DNA of 7,542 nt from an uncultured Clostridia bacterium (GCA_945221685.1 CALYNN010000072.1:1-7542), one strand, 5' to 3'; positions 1 through 6,296 are shown, counted from the first letter of the stretch. Made by a program: numbers and translations. The notes: a model not told the origin generated them from the sequence alone.

Positions 1-475
1 TATGCCTTATAATTTTACCTCTCTTGTGGTGTATAGAGCATGCACCATTAAGACCTGTACCGCGGCAAAGCCTGAAAATAAGCGTTTCCGCATTATCGTC
101 GGCATTATGTGCGGTAGCAATTTTATCGCAATCAATTGTATCAAAAAACTCATAGCGGCGTCGCCTTGAATATTCTTCAACACTTTCACCGCAGGCTTTA
201 GCTTCGCTTACTGCGTTAATGGAAAGCATATGAAAATCTAAATCAAGCTTACGGCAAAGCTCTTTAACAAACTCCGCGTCTGCAACCGAGTCTGTACCTC
301 TAATTCCGTGCTCAATATGGGCAACGGCAAGATTAAGCGAAAAGCGTTCTTTGATTTCTGTAAATAGATTAAGCATAACAACAGAGTCGGCACCGCCTGA
401 AACGGCAAGCAAAACCCTGTCGCCACTGCTAATCATATCATATTTGGTTAATGTATTTATAAATCTATTAATCAT
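1..475 (-). CDS. tilS: tRNA(Ile)-lysidine synthetase TilS, N-terminal part (cut by window edge)
   Basis: TilS uses ATP and lysine to convert C34 of the CAU-anticodon tRNA-Ile to lysidine, which makes it read AUA; it acts in the cytoplasm and is essential in most bacteria. About 158 residues are visible and the frame stays open to position 1. Seen: the PP-loop ATP-pyrophosphatase motif SGGADS at residues 26-31, the family motif HIEHGIRG at 53-60 (usually HVNHGLRG), an RRxR-Y segment near 104-108, HNADDNAET at 123-131 (usually GHHADDQAET), and GTGLNG at 139-144, followed by KRGKIIR near 151-157. The chosen ATG lies 3 bp beyond the dnaB stop, with a weak AAGAG at 483-487 upstream. It is the last visible gene of the rnj-rplI-dnaB-tilS operon and is probably co-transcribed with it. 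The C-terminal tRNA-binding domains lie outside the window. The family is confident; completeness cannot be judged. Confidence 0.95.
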   Translation of the reverse strand, partial: MINRFINTLTKYDMISSGDRVLLAVSGGADSVVMLNLFTEIKERFSLNLAVAHIEHGIRGTDSVADAEFVKELCRKLDLDFHMLSINAVSEAKACGESVEEYSRRRRYEFFDTIDCDKIATAHNADDNAETLIFRLCRGTGLNGACSIHHKRGKIIRH

Positions 476-478
476 ACA

Positions 479-1837
479 TTATCTCTTATCAACGGCTCTG
501 AATCTTGTAAACTCCTTATCAAATACAAGCTCAACGGATTCAGTGGCTCCGTGTCTGTTTTTAGCAATAATCAGCTCCGTTTTAGAAGCGTCGATTTCGT
601 TTTGCTTATCCTCGGGAACATCGTTTTTATAGTAATCCTCGCGATAAAGAAACATAACAATATCTGCGTCCTGCTCAATACTGCCGGACTCACGAAGGTC
701 GGCAAGCTGAGGTTTATGGTTTTTGTTGTGACCCTCGGTTGCTCTTGAAAGCTGAGCACAGCAAACAACAGGAATATTCAAATCCTTTGCCATCATTTTT
801 AGGTTTCTTGTAATATCGGAAACCTCCTGCACTCTGTTTTCCTTCTTTGTAGCAGATTTTATCAAGCCGAGATAGTCAATAATAACGCAGTCAACATCTC
901 TTAAACGCCTTATTCTTGACTTTATTTCCGGAACTGTAATCTGTGAGGAATCATCAAGATAAAGCTCAACATTTTCAAACTGACCTGCAGCATTTCCAAG
1001 CCTTGTCCATTCGTCAGTAGTAAGGTCGCCTGTTCTTAGCTTTTGGGATTCAACTCCTGCCTGGGACGAAAGAAGCCTTTCGGCAAGCTGTAGCTTCGAC
1101 ATTTCGAGGCTGAAGAAAACGCACTTTCTGCCGGCATTCATTGTAATATTTTGAGCAAGATTAAGTGCAAAGCTTGTTTTACCCATTGCAGGACGGGCGC
1201 CTATAAGTATTAAGTCGGATTTATTTAAGCCTGTAAGATATTTATCAAGAATACCGAAGCCTGTGGGAATTCCCTTATACTTTTCCCTATCCTCTCCCGC
1301 AAGCTGTTCAAGCCTTGTATAAACATCCTTAATTATAACCTCGCTGACCTTTGTAGGTCCGCCGCTTTCCTTGCCCTGACGGATATTGTATATCTGCTGC
1401 TCCGCATTATCGAGTATTAGGGAAGCCTTCCCCTCGCCGCTTGTTGCCTCACTAATGATGTCGTTAGAAACTTCAACAAGCCTGCGAAGATAATACTGCT
1501 CGCGAACAATATTAATATAATGCTCAATGTTTGCGGTTGAGGGAACAATCTGTGCAAGCTGAACAAGGTATTCCCTGCCGCCTGCTGTATCGTAGTGACC
1601 TTCCTTGGCAAGTGTGTCAGCAATGAGAATTGGGTCAATAGGCTTTGACGCCATATTCATAACCATCATTGCATTAAAAATTGCCTTGTGCTGGGGAAGA
1701 AAAAATGCATCGGTATTAATCTCGGAAAGAACAGTGCTGATACATTCGGGGTCAATAAGCATTGAGCCTAACACCGACTGCTCTGCCTCAAGATTATAGG
1801 GCATTGAAGGATTAAGATTTATACTGTTATCAGCCAT
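479..1837 (-). CDS. dnaB: Replicative DNA helicase DnaB
   Basis: This is the hexameric helicase that unwinds DNA ahead of the replication fork (DnaB in E. coli, DnaC in B. subtilis). The 452 residues match the family's usual length, so there is no intein and no truncation. The N-terminal DnaB domain spans about 12-115 (NLEAEQSVLGSML near 15-27), then a linker helix, then the RecA-like C-terminal ATPase from about 185. Seen: Walker A GARPAMGKTS at 213-222, catalytic-glutamate motif FFSLEMS at 241-247, Walker B VIIDYLGLI at 318-326, AQLSR at 361-365, the hallmark LADLRESGSIEQDADI at 378-393, and the arginine-finger region KNRHG at 426-430. One small departure is DYLGLI where E. coli and B. subtilis have DYLQL; the catalytic aspartate is intact. 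The start is set by GGAGG at 1845-1849, which lies inside the last codons of rplI. The stop codon TAA is immediately followed by the tilS start region. Confidence 0.98.
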   Translation of the reverse strand: MADNSINLNPSMPYNLEAEQSVLGSMLIDPECISTVLSEINTDAFFLPQHKAIFNAMMVMNMASKPIDPILIADTLAKEGHYDTAGGREYLVQLAQIVPSTANIEHYINIVREQYYLRRLVEVSNDIISEATSGEGKASLILDNAEQQIYNIRQGKESGGPTKVSEVIIKDVYTRLEQLAGEDREKYKGIPTGFGILDKYLTGLNKSDLILIGARPAMGKTSFALNLAQNITMNAGRKCVFFSLEMSKLQLAERLLSSQAGVESQKLRTGDLTTDEWTRLGNAAGQFENVELYLDDSSQITVPEIKSRIRRLRDVDCVIIDYLGLIKSATKKENRVQEVSDITRNLKMMAKDLNIPVVCCAQLSRATEGHNKNHKPQLADLRESGSIEQDADIVMFLYREDYYKNDVPEDKQNEIDASKTELIIAKNRHGATESVELVFDKEFTRFRAVDKR

Positions 1838-1839
1838 AT

Positions 1840-2283
1840 TTAAGCCTCCGATACCTGAACAAAGACTTTAGCGGAAATACCCTGATAAACCTTTATTTCA
1901 GCCTGAACGGTTCCGAAAGCCTTCATATCCTCCATAACAATTTTTCTTTTGTCAATATCTATATTCAAATCATCTTTAATTTGCTTGGCAACATCCTTTG
2001 AATTAACAGAGCCGAAAAGCTTGCCGTTTGCGCCTGCCTTTGCTTTAAGCTTAAAGGTTTTACCCTCAAGCTTATCGGCAAGCTCCTGAGCCGCTTTGAG
2101 CTCCTCTGCTTTATGAAACTTCTTTGCTTTTTCCTTGTTATTGAAATCATTCATTGCCGAAGCATTTGCTTCAACTGCAAGTCCCTTAGGAAAAAGAAAA
2201 TTTCTTGCATAGCCGTCTGAAGCATTTACAAGCTCACCCTTTTTTCCGAGACTTTTAACATCTTCTTTTAATATTACCTTCAT
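1840..2283 (-). CDS. rplI: 50S ribosomal protein bL9
   Basis: bL9 binds 23S rRNA near the base of the L1 stalk and reaches across the ribosome; it affects frame maintenance. The 147 residues match the normal bacterial length. The N-terminal rRNA-binding domain carries the L9 signature: G-KKGELVNASDGYARNFL around 13-30 and FPKGLA at 31-36. A long Lys/Ala/Glu-rich connecting helix follows (about 43-76), then the C-terminal domain with KLFGSVNSKDVAKQI at 88-102 and the usual KRKIVMEDMKAFGT-type stretch. The start ATG is preceded by AGGAG (2291-2295) that overlaps the rnj stop codon TAG, with a 7-base spacer. It sits between rnj and dnaB; the rplI-dnaB pairing is common in Firmicutes. No oddities are seen in the protein. 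Confidence 0.98.
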   Translation of the reverse strand: MKVILKEDVKSLGKKGELVNASDGYARNFLFPKGLAVEANASAMNDFNNKEKAKKFHKAEELKAAQELADKLEGKTFKLKAKAGANGKLFGSVNSKDVAKQIKDDLNIDIDKRKIVMEDMKAFGTVQAEIKVYQGISAKVFVQVSEA

Positions 2284-2293
2284 TACATATCTC

Positions 2294-4069
2294 CTATATT
2301 TCCATCAGTATCGGAAGTATCATTGGGCTTCGCTTTGTTTTGTCGTACATAAGCCTTGATAATTCGTCTCTGAGTTTTGTTTTAACCGAATTCCAATCGT
2401 GATAATTGCTATCGTAAACATCGGAAATTACCTCGTAAGCAAGCTCCTTGGCACTTTGCATAAGCTCTTCGTTTTCCTTAACATAAACGAAGCCTCTTGA
2501 TACTATGTCGGGACCGCTGACAATATAACCGTTATTACTGTCAATCGTAGCAACAACAATTATTAAACCGTCCTTTGAAAGCCGCTTTCTGTCATTAAGC
2601 ACAATGTTTCCAACATCACCGACTCCGATACCGTCAACATAAACCTCTCCTGCCGGAACAGTATCAACCTTTTTGATGTAGTTCTCACACAATTCGATTT
2701 TATCACCGATATTGCCTACATAAATATTTTTTTGGTCAATTCCCATTGAAACTGCAAGACCTGCGTGCTTTTGCAGGTGCTTTTGCTCGCCGTGAACAGG
2801 AATGAAATATTTTGGCTTTGTAAGACCCATCATAAGCTTAAGCTCTTCCTGACAGGCGTGACCCGAAACATGCACCTCGTACATCTTTTCGTAAATAACC
2901 TCAACGCCGCGCTTCATTAGCTCATTTACAACATTTCCAACCATTTTCTCATTTCCGGGAATAGGAGTAGCGGAAATGATAACATAGTCGTTTGGTGTAA
3001 CGCTGACCTTACGGTGCTCGCCAAACGCCATTTTTGTAAGAGCTGACATTGGCTCACCCTGTGAGCCTGTAGTGATTATAACAAGCTTTTCATCGGGATA
3101 ATTTTTAATTAAGTTTATATCTATCAATATTCCGTCGGGAACATTAAGGTACCCAAGCTCTGAGCCTACATTAACAAGATTTTCAAGGCTTCTGCCTATA
3201 ACGGCAACCTTTCTTCCCATATTTTCGGCAACATCAATAATCTGCTGAACTCTATGAATATTCGAAGCAAAGGTAGCAACAACTATTCGCTTGTTTTTAG
3301 CTTTTCTAAAAAGAGTGGCAAAGGAGTCTCCGACTGATTTTTCGCTTGTTGTATAACCCGGTCTTTCAGCGTTTGTAGAATCGGAAAGAAGAGCCAAAAC
3401 ACCTTTTCTTCCAAACTCTGCAAATCTTGTTAGGTCTATCATATCACCGTCAACAGGGGTGGTGTCTATCTTAAAGTCACCTGTTTGAATAATTGTTCCT
3501 GCGGCACATCTTATTGCAAGACCCACTGCATCGGGAATAGAGTGATTTACATGGATAAGCTCAACATTAAAATCACCCATGGTTATGTTATCACGGGGCT
3601 TTAGCTCAATCAGCTTTGCACTGTTAAGCAATCCGTGCTCCTCAAGCTTGCCCTTAATAAGACCTATTGTCAGCTTAGTTGCGTATATCGGCACATTTAT
3701 TTTTTTCAGCAAATATGCAAGACCGCCGATATGGTCCTCGTGCCCGTGCGTAATAACAATGCCCTTAATTTTGTCTGCATTTTCTTCAACATAAGTGAAA
3801 TCGGGAATTACCAAATCAACGCCCGGAAGCTCTGCGTCGGGAAACGCAAGACCGCAGTCAACAATAAACATTGTATCCTTATACTCATATAAGGTCATAT
3901 TTTTTCCTATTTCGTTCATACCGCCCAAAAAAGCAATACGAACAGACTCCTTAGCCTTTGGTGGCTGAAGAGATTTTCTTTTCGGCGATTTGCGATAGGT
4001 TACATAGCGTTTTTTGGAATTCCGTTTTCCGTAAGCGCTCTTATCGCTCTGCCTATTTTGATTTGACAT
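2294..4069 (-). CDS. rnj: Ribonuclease J (metallo-beta-lactamase / beta-CASP)
   Basis: RNase J combines 5'-3' exonuclease and endonuclease activity in mRNA decay and rRNA maturation in Firmicutes. The protein has 591 residues, somewhat longer than the roughly 555-residue B. subtilis enzymes; the excess is a basic N-terminal tail (about 1-42, rich in K, R, S, Q) before the conserved core starts at VRIAFLGGMNEIGKN (43-57). Metal-site motifs are complete: HGHEDH 108-113, HSIPD 176-180, TGDFK 196-200. The beta-CASP part shows SDSTN 229-233, FASN 267-270, TGSQGEP 334-340, SGHA 402-405 and PVHGE 424-428. A C-terminal domain runs from about 465 (GDVGNIVLNDRKRLSKDG at 484-501) to the end. GGAGG at 4076-4080, 6 bases before the ATG, supports this start and hence the tail. 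It leads the rnj-rplI-dnaB-tilS operon under the promoter at 4118-4146. Whether it is the J1 or J2 type cannot be said from sequence alone. Confidence 0.97.
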   Translation of the reverse strand: MSNQNRQSDKSAYGKRNSKKRYVTYRKSPKRKSLQPPKAKESVRIAFLGGMNEIGKNMTLYEYKDTMFIVDCGLAFPDAELPGVDLVIPDFTYVEENADKIKGIVITHGHEDHIGGLAYLLKKINVPIYATKLTIGLIKGKLEEHGLLNSAKLIELKPRDNITMGDFNVELIHVNHSIPDAVGLAIRCAAGTIIQTGDFKIDTTPVDGDMIDLTRFAEFGRKGVLALLSDSTNAERPGYTTSEKSVGDSFATLFRKAKNKRIVVATFASNIHRVQQIIDVAENMGRKVAVIGRSLENLVNVGSELGYLNVPDGILIDINLIKNYPDEKLVIITTGSQGEPMSALTKMAFGEHRKVSVTPNDYVIISATPIPGNEKMVGNVVNELMKRGVEVIYEKMYEVHVSGHACQEELKLMMGLTKPKYFIPVHGEQKHLQKHAGLAVSMGIDQKNIYVGNIGDKIELCENYIKKVDTVPAGEVYVDGIGVGDVGNIVLNDRKRLSKDGLIIVVATIDSNNGYIVSGPDIVSRGFVYVKENEELMQSAKELAYEVISDVYDSNYHDWNSVKTKLRDELSRLMYDKTKRSPMILPILMEI

Positions 4070-4117
4070 AAATTACCTCCGTAAAAAATATTTGTTCCGT
4101 TCAAATTAATTGTTAAT

Positions 4118-4146
4118 ATAATAAGCCATAAATTATATGTTGTCAA
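4118..4146 (-). promoter_or_regulatory. Sigma-A-type promoter of the rnj operon
   Basis: On the minus strand, TTGACA (4146-4141, exact consensus -35) is followed by a 17-base spacer and TATTAT (4123-4118, 5 of 6 to TATAAT). Transcription would start near 4111, giving a leader of about 40 bases that contains the strong rnj ribosome binding site. This is the best-matching promoter in the window, which suits a constitutive housekeeping operon. It was called by eye and not tested. Confidence 0.8.
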
Positions 4147-4151
4147 GGTGA

Positions 4152-4196
4152 AACAGTTGATTTAACGCAAAATTAATGGTACAATAACAGTTGATT
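4152..4196 (+). repeat. 11-bp direct repeat in the rnj-rnhA divergent region
   Basis: AACAGTTGATT occurs exactly at 4152-4162 and again at 4186-4196, 34 bases apart start to start (about three helical turns). The first copy contains the rnhA -35 box and the second sits at the predicted transcription start, so the pair could be a tandem operator; it could also be a chance or duplicated promoter element in AT-rich sequence. No function is known to me. Confidence 0.6.
4157..4185 (+). promoter_or_regulatory. Likely promoter of rnhA
   Basis: TTGATT (4157-4162), a 17-base spacer and TACAAT (4180-4185) form a good sigma-A-type promoter pointing at rnhA, with a start expected near 4192 and a leader of about 63 bases. 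Its -35 box lies only 10 bases from the -35 box of the divergent rnj promoter. A weaker alternative further down is TTGAAC (4209-4214) with TATATA (4231-4236) at 16 bases. Confidence 0.6.
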
Positions 4197-4205
4197 AATA
4201 AACAA

Positions 4206-4216
4206 GTGTTGAACAC
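4206..4216. repeat. Short palindrome GTGTT-G-AACAC in the rnhA leader
   Basis: GTGTTGAACAC is a perfect 5+1+5 inverted repeat about 40 bases upstream of the rnhA start codon and just downstream of the predicted transcription start. The position would suit a repressor site, but the element is short and could be chance. It is too short and AT-flanked to be a terminator. Confidence 0.35.
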
Positions 4217-4254
4217 ATACATTTAAAGAATATATAAAGCTAAGGAAATACGGT

Positions 4255-4695
4255 ATGAAAAAAATTGAAATTTATACAGACGGTGCCTGCAGCGGAAATC
4301 CCGGTAAGGGCGGTTGGGGCGCCGTACTTGTTTATAAAGGAAAGGAAAAAGAAATAAGCGGCGGCGAAGCGCAAACAACTAACAATCGAATGGAGCTTAC
4401 AGCCGTAATAGAAGCACTTTCGGCATTAAAGGAGCCCTGCGAGGTAACGCTTACAACAGACTCAAAATATGTGTGCGACGCTATAAATAAGGGTTGGGTA
4501 TTTTCATGGAAAAATAACAACTGGAAAAAGGCCGATAAAAAGCCTGCACTAAATGTTGATTTATGGGAAAAGCTACTTTCTTTATTAGAAAAGCATAAGG
4601 TTGAATTTGTTTGGGTAAAGGGTCATAACGGTCATAAATATAACGAGCGTTGCGACGCTCTCGCAGTAAGCTATTATCAAAATCTGAATGATTAA
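4255..4695 (+). CDS. rnhA: Ribonuclease HI
   Basis: RNase HI cuts the RNA strand of RNA-DNA hybrids, removing R-loops and primer RNA. The 146 residues are close to the E. coli enzyme's 155. All catalytic positions are present: D9 in IYTDGACSGNPG (6-17), E47 in TTNNRMELTA (41-50), D69 in TTDSKYV (67-73), H124 in VKGHNGHKYNERCD (121-134) and D134. The basic protrusion that grips the hybrid is also present (WKNNNWKKADKKP, 85-97), as in the E. coli type. The start has AAGGA at 4242-4246 with an 8-base spacer. The gene is divergent from rnj and convergent with the acyltransferase-like gene; its stop codon overlaps that gene's stop, and no terminator lies between them. A GC-rich hairpin near its 3' end (4645-4660) lies inside the coding sequence. 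Confidence 0.97.
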   Translation: MKKIEIYTDGACSGNPGKGGWGAVLVYKGKEKEISGGEAQTTNNRMELTAVIEALSALKEPCEVTLTTDSKYVCDAINKGWVFSWKNNNWKKADKKPALNVDLWEKLLSLLEKHKVEFVWVKGHNGHKYNERCDALAVSYYQNLND

Positions 4696-5498
4696 ATAAA
4701 AAACGATTTAGCAATAATTCCTATTCCTGCGCCTAACTTGCCGCCATCAAGCATAAATTTTTTTGCACTTTTTTGCAGTGATGTGTTTTCGGGATAATTC
4801 TTTTTTAGTAATTTTCTTTTGCCGAAAATTCTTTCTACCGCCTGCGCATCAACAGGATAGGAATAGGCAATATCAAACAAAGAAGCAAATTGCAGAATAT
4901 TTGACGACGGCTCCATAAAACGCCAATTTTCACCGTATAAAAGCCAGCTTTCACTAAAGAAAAAATCATAGTGATATTGGGGAAAATACTTTTCAAAAAA
5001 CACCACTGCGTCCTTTAGTGAATTAACACACTCACTGTAAATAAGCTTTTCGCCCTGCGGTATATGAACATAAATAACATTATCTCCGTAATTAAGCGGC
5101 AAATGCCTGTAATTTAATCTTTTTACGGTGCATCTAAAAAACTGATACTGCAATCTTCCTATTTTGAAAAGCTCAAAGGAAACATGGTTTTTCAGCCAAT
5201 TGCTGTTTTTTAATCCTTTGTTGCCGTTGTTTTCACACCAAATATTTATATCACTCATAGTATCAGCAAAAATTTTGCCGTTAATACCGAGAGCATCATA
5301 TTTTTCCTTTGCGGCTTCAGCGCATTGAAGAATGACTGCAAGTCTTGTTAAATCATCATAAGAATTTAAAATTCCAAAGCCCTTGCCAAAGCAATTATCG
5401 GCAAGGGTGTTAATTTTTGCAGAGCTTTTTGAATAAAGCGTGCAAACACGATTTTTAAGGTTTTCATCAATATTTATATAATCAAAAATTAAATCCAT
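4692..5498 (-). CDS. Acyltransferase-like protein (NAT_N / GNAT_C type), substrate unknown
   Basis: This 268-residue soluble protein has no signal peptide or membrane segment. It matches from memory the family annotated as 'acyltransferase domain-containing protein', with an N-terminal helical part and a GNAT-like C-terminal domain. Seen: KIGRLQYQ at 112-119, GDNVIYVHIPQGEKL at 138-152, CVNSLKDAVVFFEKYFP near 157-173, SESWLLYG at 182-189, SSNILQF at 198-204, YPENTSLQK at 235-243 and GGKLGAGIGII at 252-262. All fit the conserved layout. The family's reaction is not established to my knowledge, so the acyl-transfer role is by fold only. The frame stays open upstream to 5636, but that stretch overlaps the preceding gene and reads as low-complexity. 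The ATG at 5498 follows that gene's stop by 10 bp with a weak GGAA, giving the natural start. It is likely co-transcribed with the membrane protein gene and ends over the rnhA stop codon. Confidence 0.8.
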   Translation of the reverse strand: MDLIFDYINIDENLKNRVCTLYSKSSAKINTLADNCFGKGFGILNSYDDLTRLAVILQCAEAAKEKYDALGINGKIFADTMSDINIWCENNGNKGLKNSNWLKNHVSFELFKIGRLQYQFFRCTVKRLNYRHLPLNYGDNVIYVHIPQGEKLIYSECVNSLKDAVVFFEKYFPQYHYDFFFSESWLLYGENWRFMEPSSNILQFASLFDIAYSYPVDAQAVERIFGKRKLLKKNYPENTSLQKSAKKFMLDGGKLGAGIGIIAKSFFI

Positions 5499-5508
5499 AG
5501 TATTCCGT

Positions 5509-6186
5509 TTATTCGGCGGTGCTCTTAACTTTTGAAGCGGCGACCGTCTGTTTTTCGGAGGTAGGGGCGGCAGTAGTTGATGCAGTGGAAGCAGGTGCAG
5601 TTGTTTCATATTTTGACATAAGTCCCGATGAAACAATATGTGTTATTTCATACTCAATGTTATACTTTGAAAGGGTTGACAAAATGCCGTCCTGCTGGTT
5701 AAGCAAATTAGAGTCCGCATTTTCGTCTTGAATAATAAACTTAGTGCCTGCGTCAAGATATTTAATTTCTCTTTCAAGACCGCTAATACCGTCAACCTCT
5801 TTGCCCTCTACAAAAATATAGGTTCCCTTAACGGTAATTATGCCTTCAAATTTATTAGCCTGTTGAGTTGTGTAGGATTTTTTTGTTGTAGGCTCAGTAG
5901 CAGCCTTGTCATCATTAAGAATACCGCTGTAATTAACGGCAAGCAAAACGGCGGCAACAACTGCAATAACGGCAATTACAACCCAAAGCGGACCCTTATT
6001 CTTCTTTTTCTTCTTAAAGCGGTGTCTTTCAAGAGTAGGCAGAGAATCCTCCTCCTCTTCGCTATGAGTTGAATTCATAGTCATTTCGCTGGCAGTTTCC
6101 TGATAGGAAGCGTCGCTTTCCTTGTGAACAACAAGAGGACTGTCGAGTATTTCCTCTTCAAAGCTATCTTTATATTCTTCAGACAT
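5509..6186 (-). CDS. Single-pass membrane protein with ExbD/TolR-like outer domain, function unknown
   Basis: I do not recognise a named family for this 225-residue protein. It has an acidic, Ser/Glu-rich cytoplasmic head (1-53, with EEEED at 43-47), a strongly basic stop (RHRFKKKKKNK, 54-64), one hydrophobic segment (about 66-84, alternating V/I/A) and an extracytoplasmic part. The positive cluster before the membrane segment predicts N-in, C-out. A compact region at about 113-188 reads as strand-G-strand (ITVKGTYIFVEGKEV), helix, strand (TKFIIQDENA), helix and a final strand; this order and spacing resemble the periplasmic domain of ExbD/TolR. The tail (193-225) is a Thr/Ala/Ser-rich low-complexity stretch typical of exposed linkers. 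The start has GAGG (6196-6199) 9 bases upstream. It is the first gene of a two-gene unit with the acyltransferase-like gene. The ExbD resemblance is my inference from pattern only. Confidence 0.8.
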   Translation of the reverse strand: MSEEYKDSFEEEILDSPLVVHKESDASYQETASEMTMNSTHSEEEEDSLPTLERHRFKKKKKNKGPLWVVIAVIAVVAAVLLAVNYSGILNDDKAATEPTTKKSYTTQQANKFEGIITVKGTYIFVEGKEVDGISGLEREIKYLDAGTKFIIQDENADSNLLNQQDGILSTLSKYNIEYEITHIVSSGLMSKYETTAPASTASTTAAPTSEKQTVAASKVKSTAE

Positions 6187-6217
6187 TTATTCATACCTCG
6201 TCATTAAATTTGATATA

Positions 6218-6246
6218 ATTTTAACATATACCGCATCATTTTTCAA
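6218..6246 (-). promoter_or_regulatory. Promoter of the membrane protein/acyltransferase unit
   Basis: On the minus strand TTGAAA (6246-6241), a 17-base spacer and TAAAAT (6223-6218) give a good sigma-A-type promoter. The start would fall near 6211, leaving a leader of about 25 bases with GAGG before the ATG at 6186. It is divergent from, and nearly touching, the ROK kinase promoter. Confidence 0.7.
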
Positions 6247-6257
6247 TAACTATTGAA
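6242..6257. repeat. 16-bp palindrome joining two divergent -35 boxes
   Basis: TTCAATA-AC-TATTGAA is a perfect inverted repeat with 7-base arms. Its outer ends are the TTGAA portions of the two divergent -35 boxes, so part of the symmetry follows simply from having two such boxes back to back; the inner ATA/TAT extends beyond that. It could be a shared operator or coincidence. Confidence 0.6.
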
Positions 6258-6281
6258 TTTATGGGAATAAATTGTTATAAT
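6253..6281 (+). promoter_or_regulatory. Promoter of the ROK kinase gene
   Basis: TTGAAT (6253-6258), a 17-base spacer and a perfect TATAAT (6276-6281) precede the ROK gene. The start would be near 6288, giving a leader of about 22 bases that consists mostly of the ribosome binding site. Confidence 0.75.
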
Positions 6282-6296
6282 TAATAGCATAATGAT

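Noticed and set aside
351..632. Plus-strand open frames opposite tilS and dnaB (351-632, 551-748, 1605-1799)
   Set aside because: They are antisense to clearly conserved genes, with no ribosome binding site or recognisable protein character.
3579..3892. Plus-strand open frames opposite rnj
   Set aside because: Their hydrophobic, Ser/Ile-rich translations are the usual shadow of a conserved gene; nothing else supports them.
4070..4254. Riboswitch or small RNA in the longest intergenic gap
   Set aside because: The 185 bases are AT-rich, with promoters and short repeats but no extended stem or terminator structure.
4621..4637. Direct repeat GGTCATAA-CGGTCATAA in rnhA
   Set aside because: It simply encodes the conserved GHNGHK segment of RNase HI.
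4645..4660. Hairpin GAGCGT-TGCG-ACGCTC as a terminator of rnhA
   Set aside because: It lies inside the coding sequence around the catalytic D134 codon and no T-run follows.
5499..5636. Upstream in-frame extension of the acyltransferase-like gene (to an ATG at 5636)
   Set aside because: The added 46 residues are Leu/Pro/Arg-rich low complexity and overlap the Thr/Ala-rich 3' end of the membrane protein gene in another frame; the conserved protein starts at 5498 just after that gene's stop.
5519..6072. Plus-strand open frames opposite the membrane protein gene
   Set aside because: They mirror low-complexity and Lys-rich codons on the other strand and lack their own start signals.
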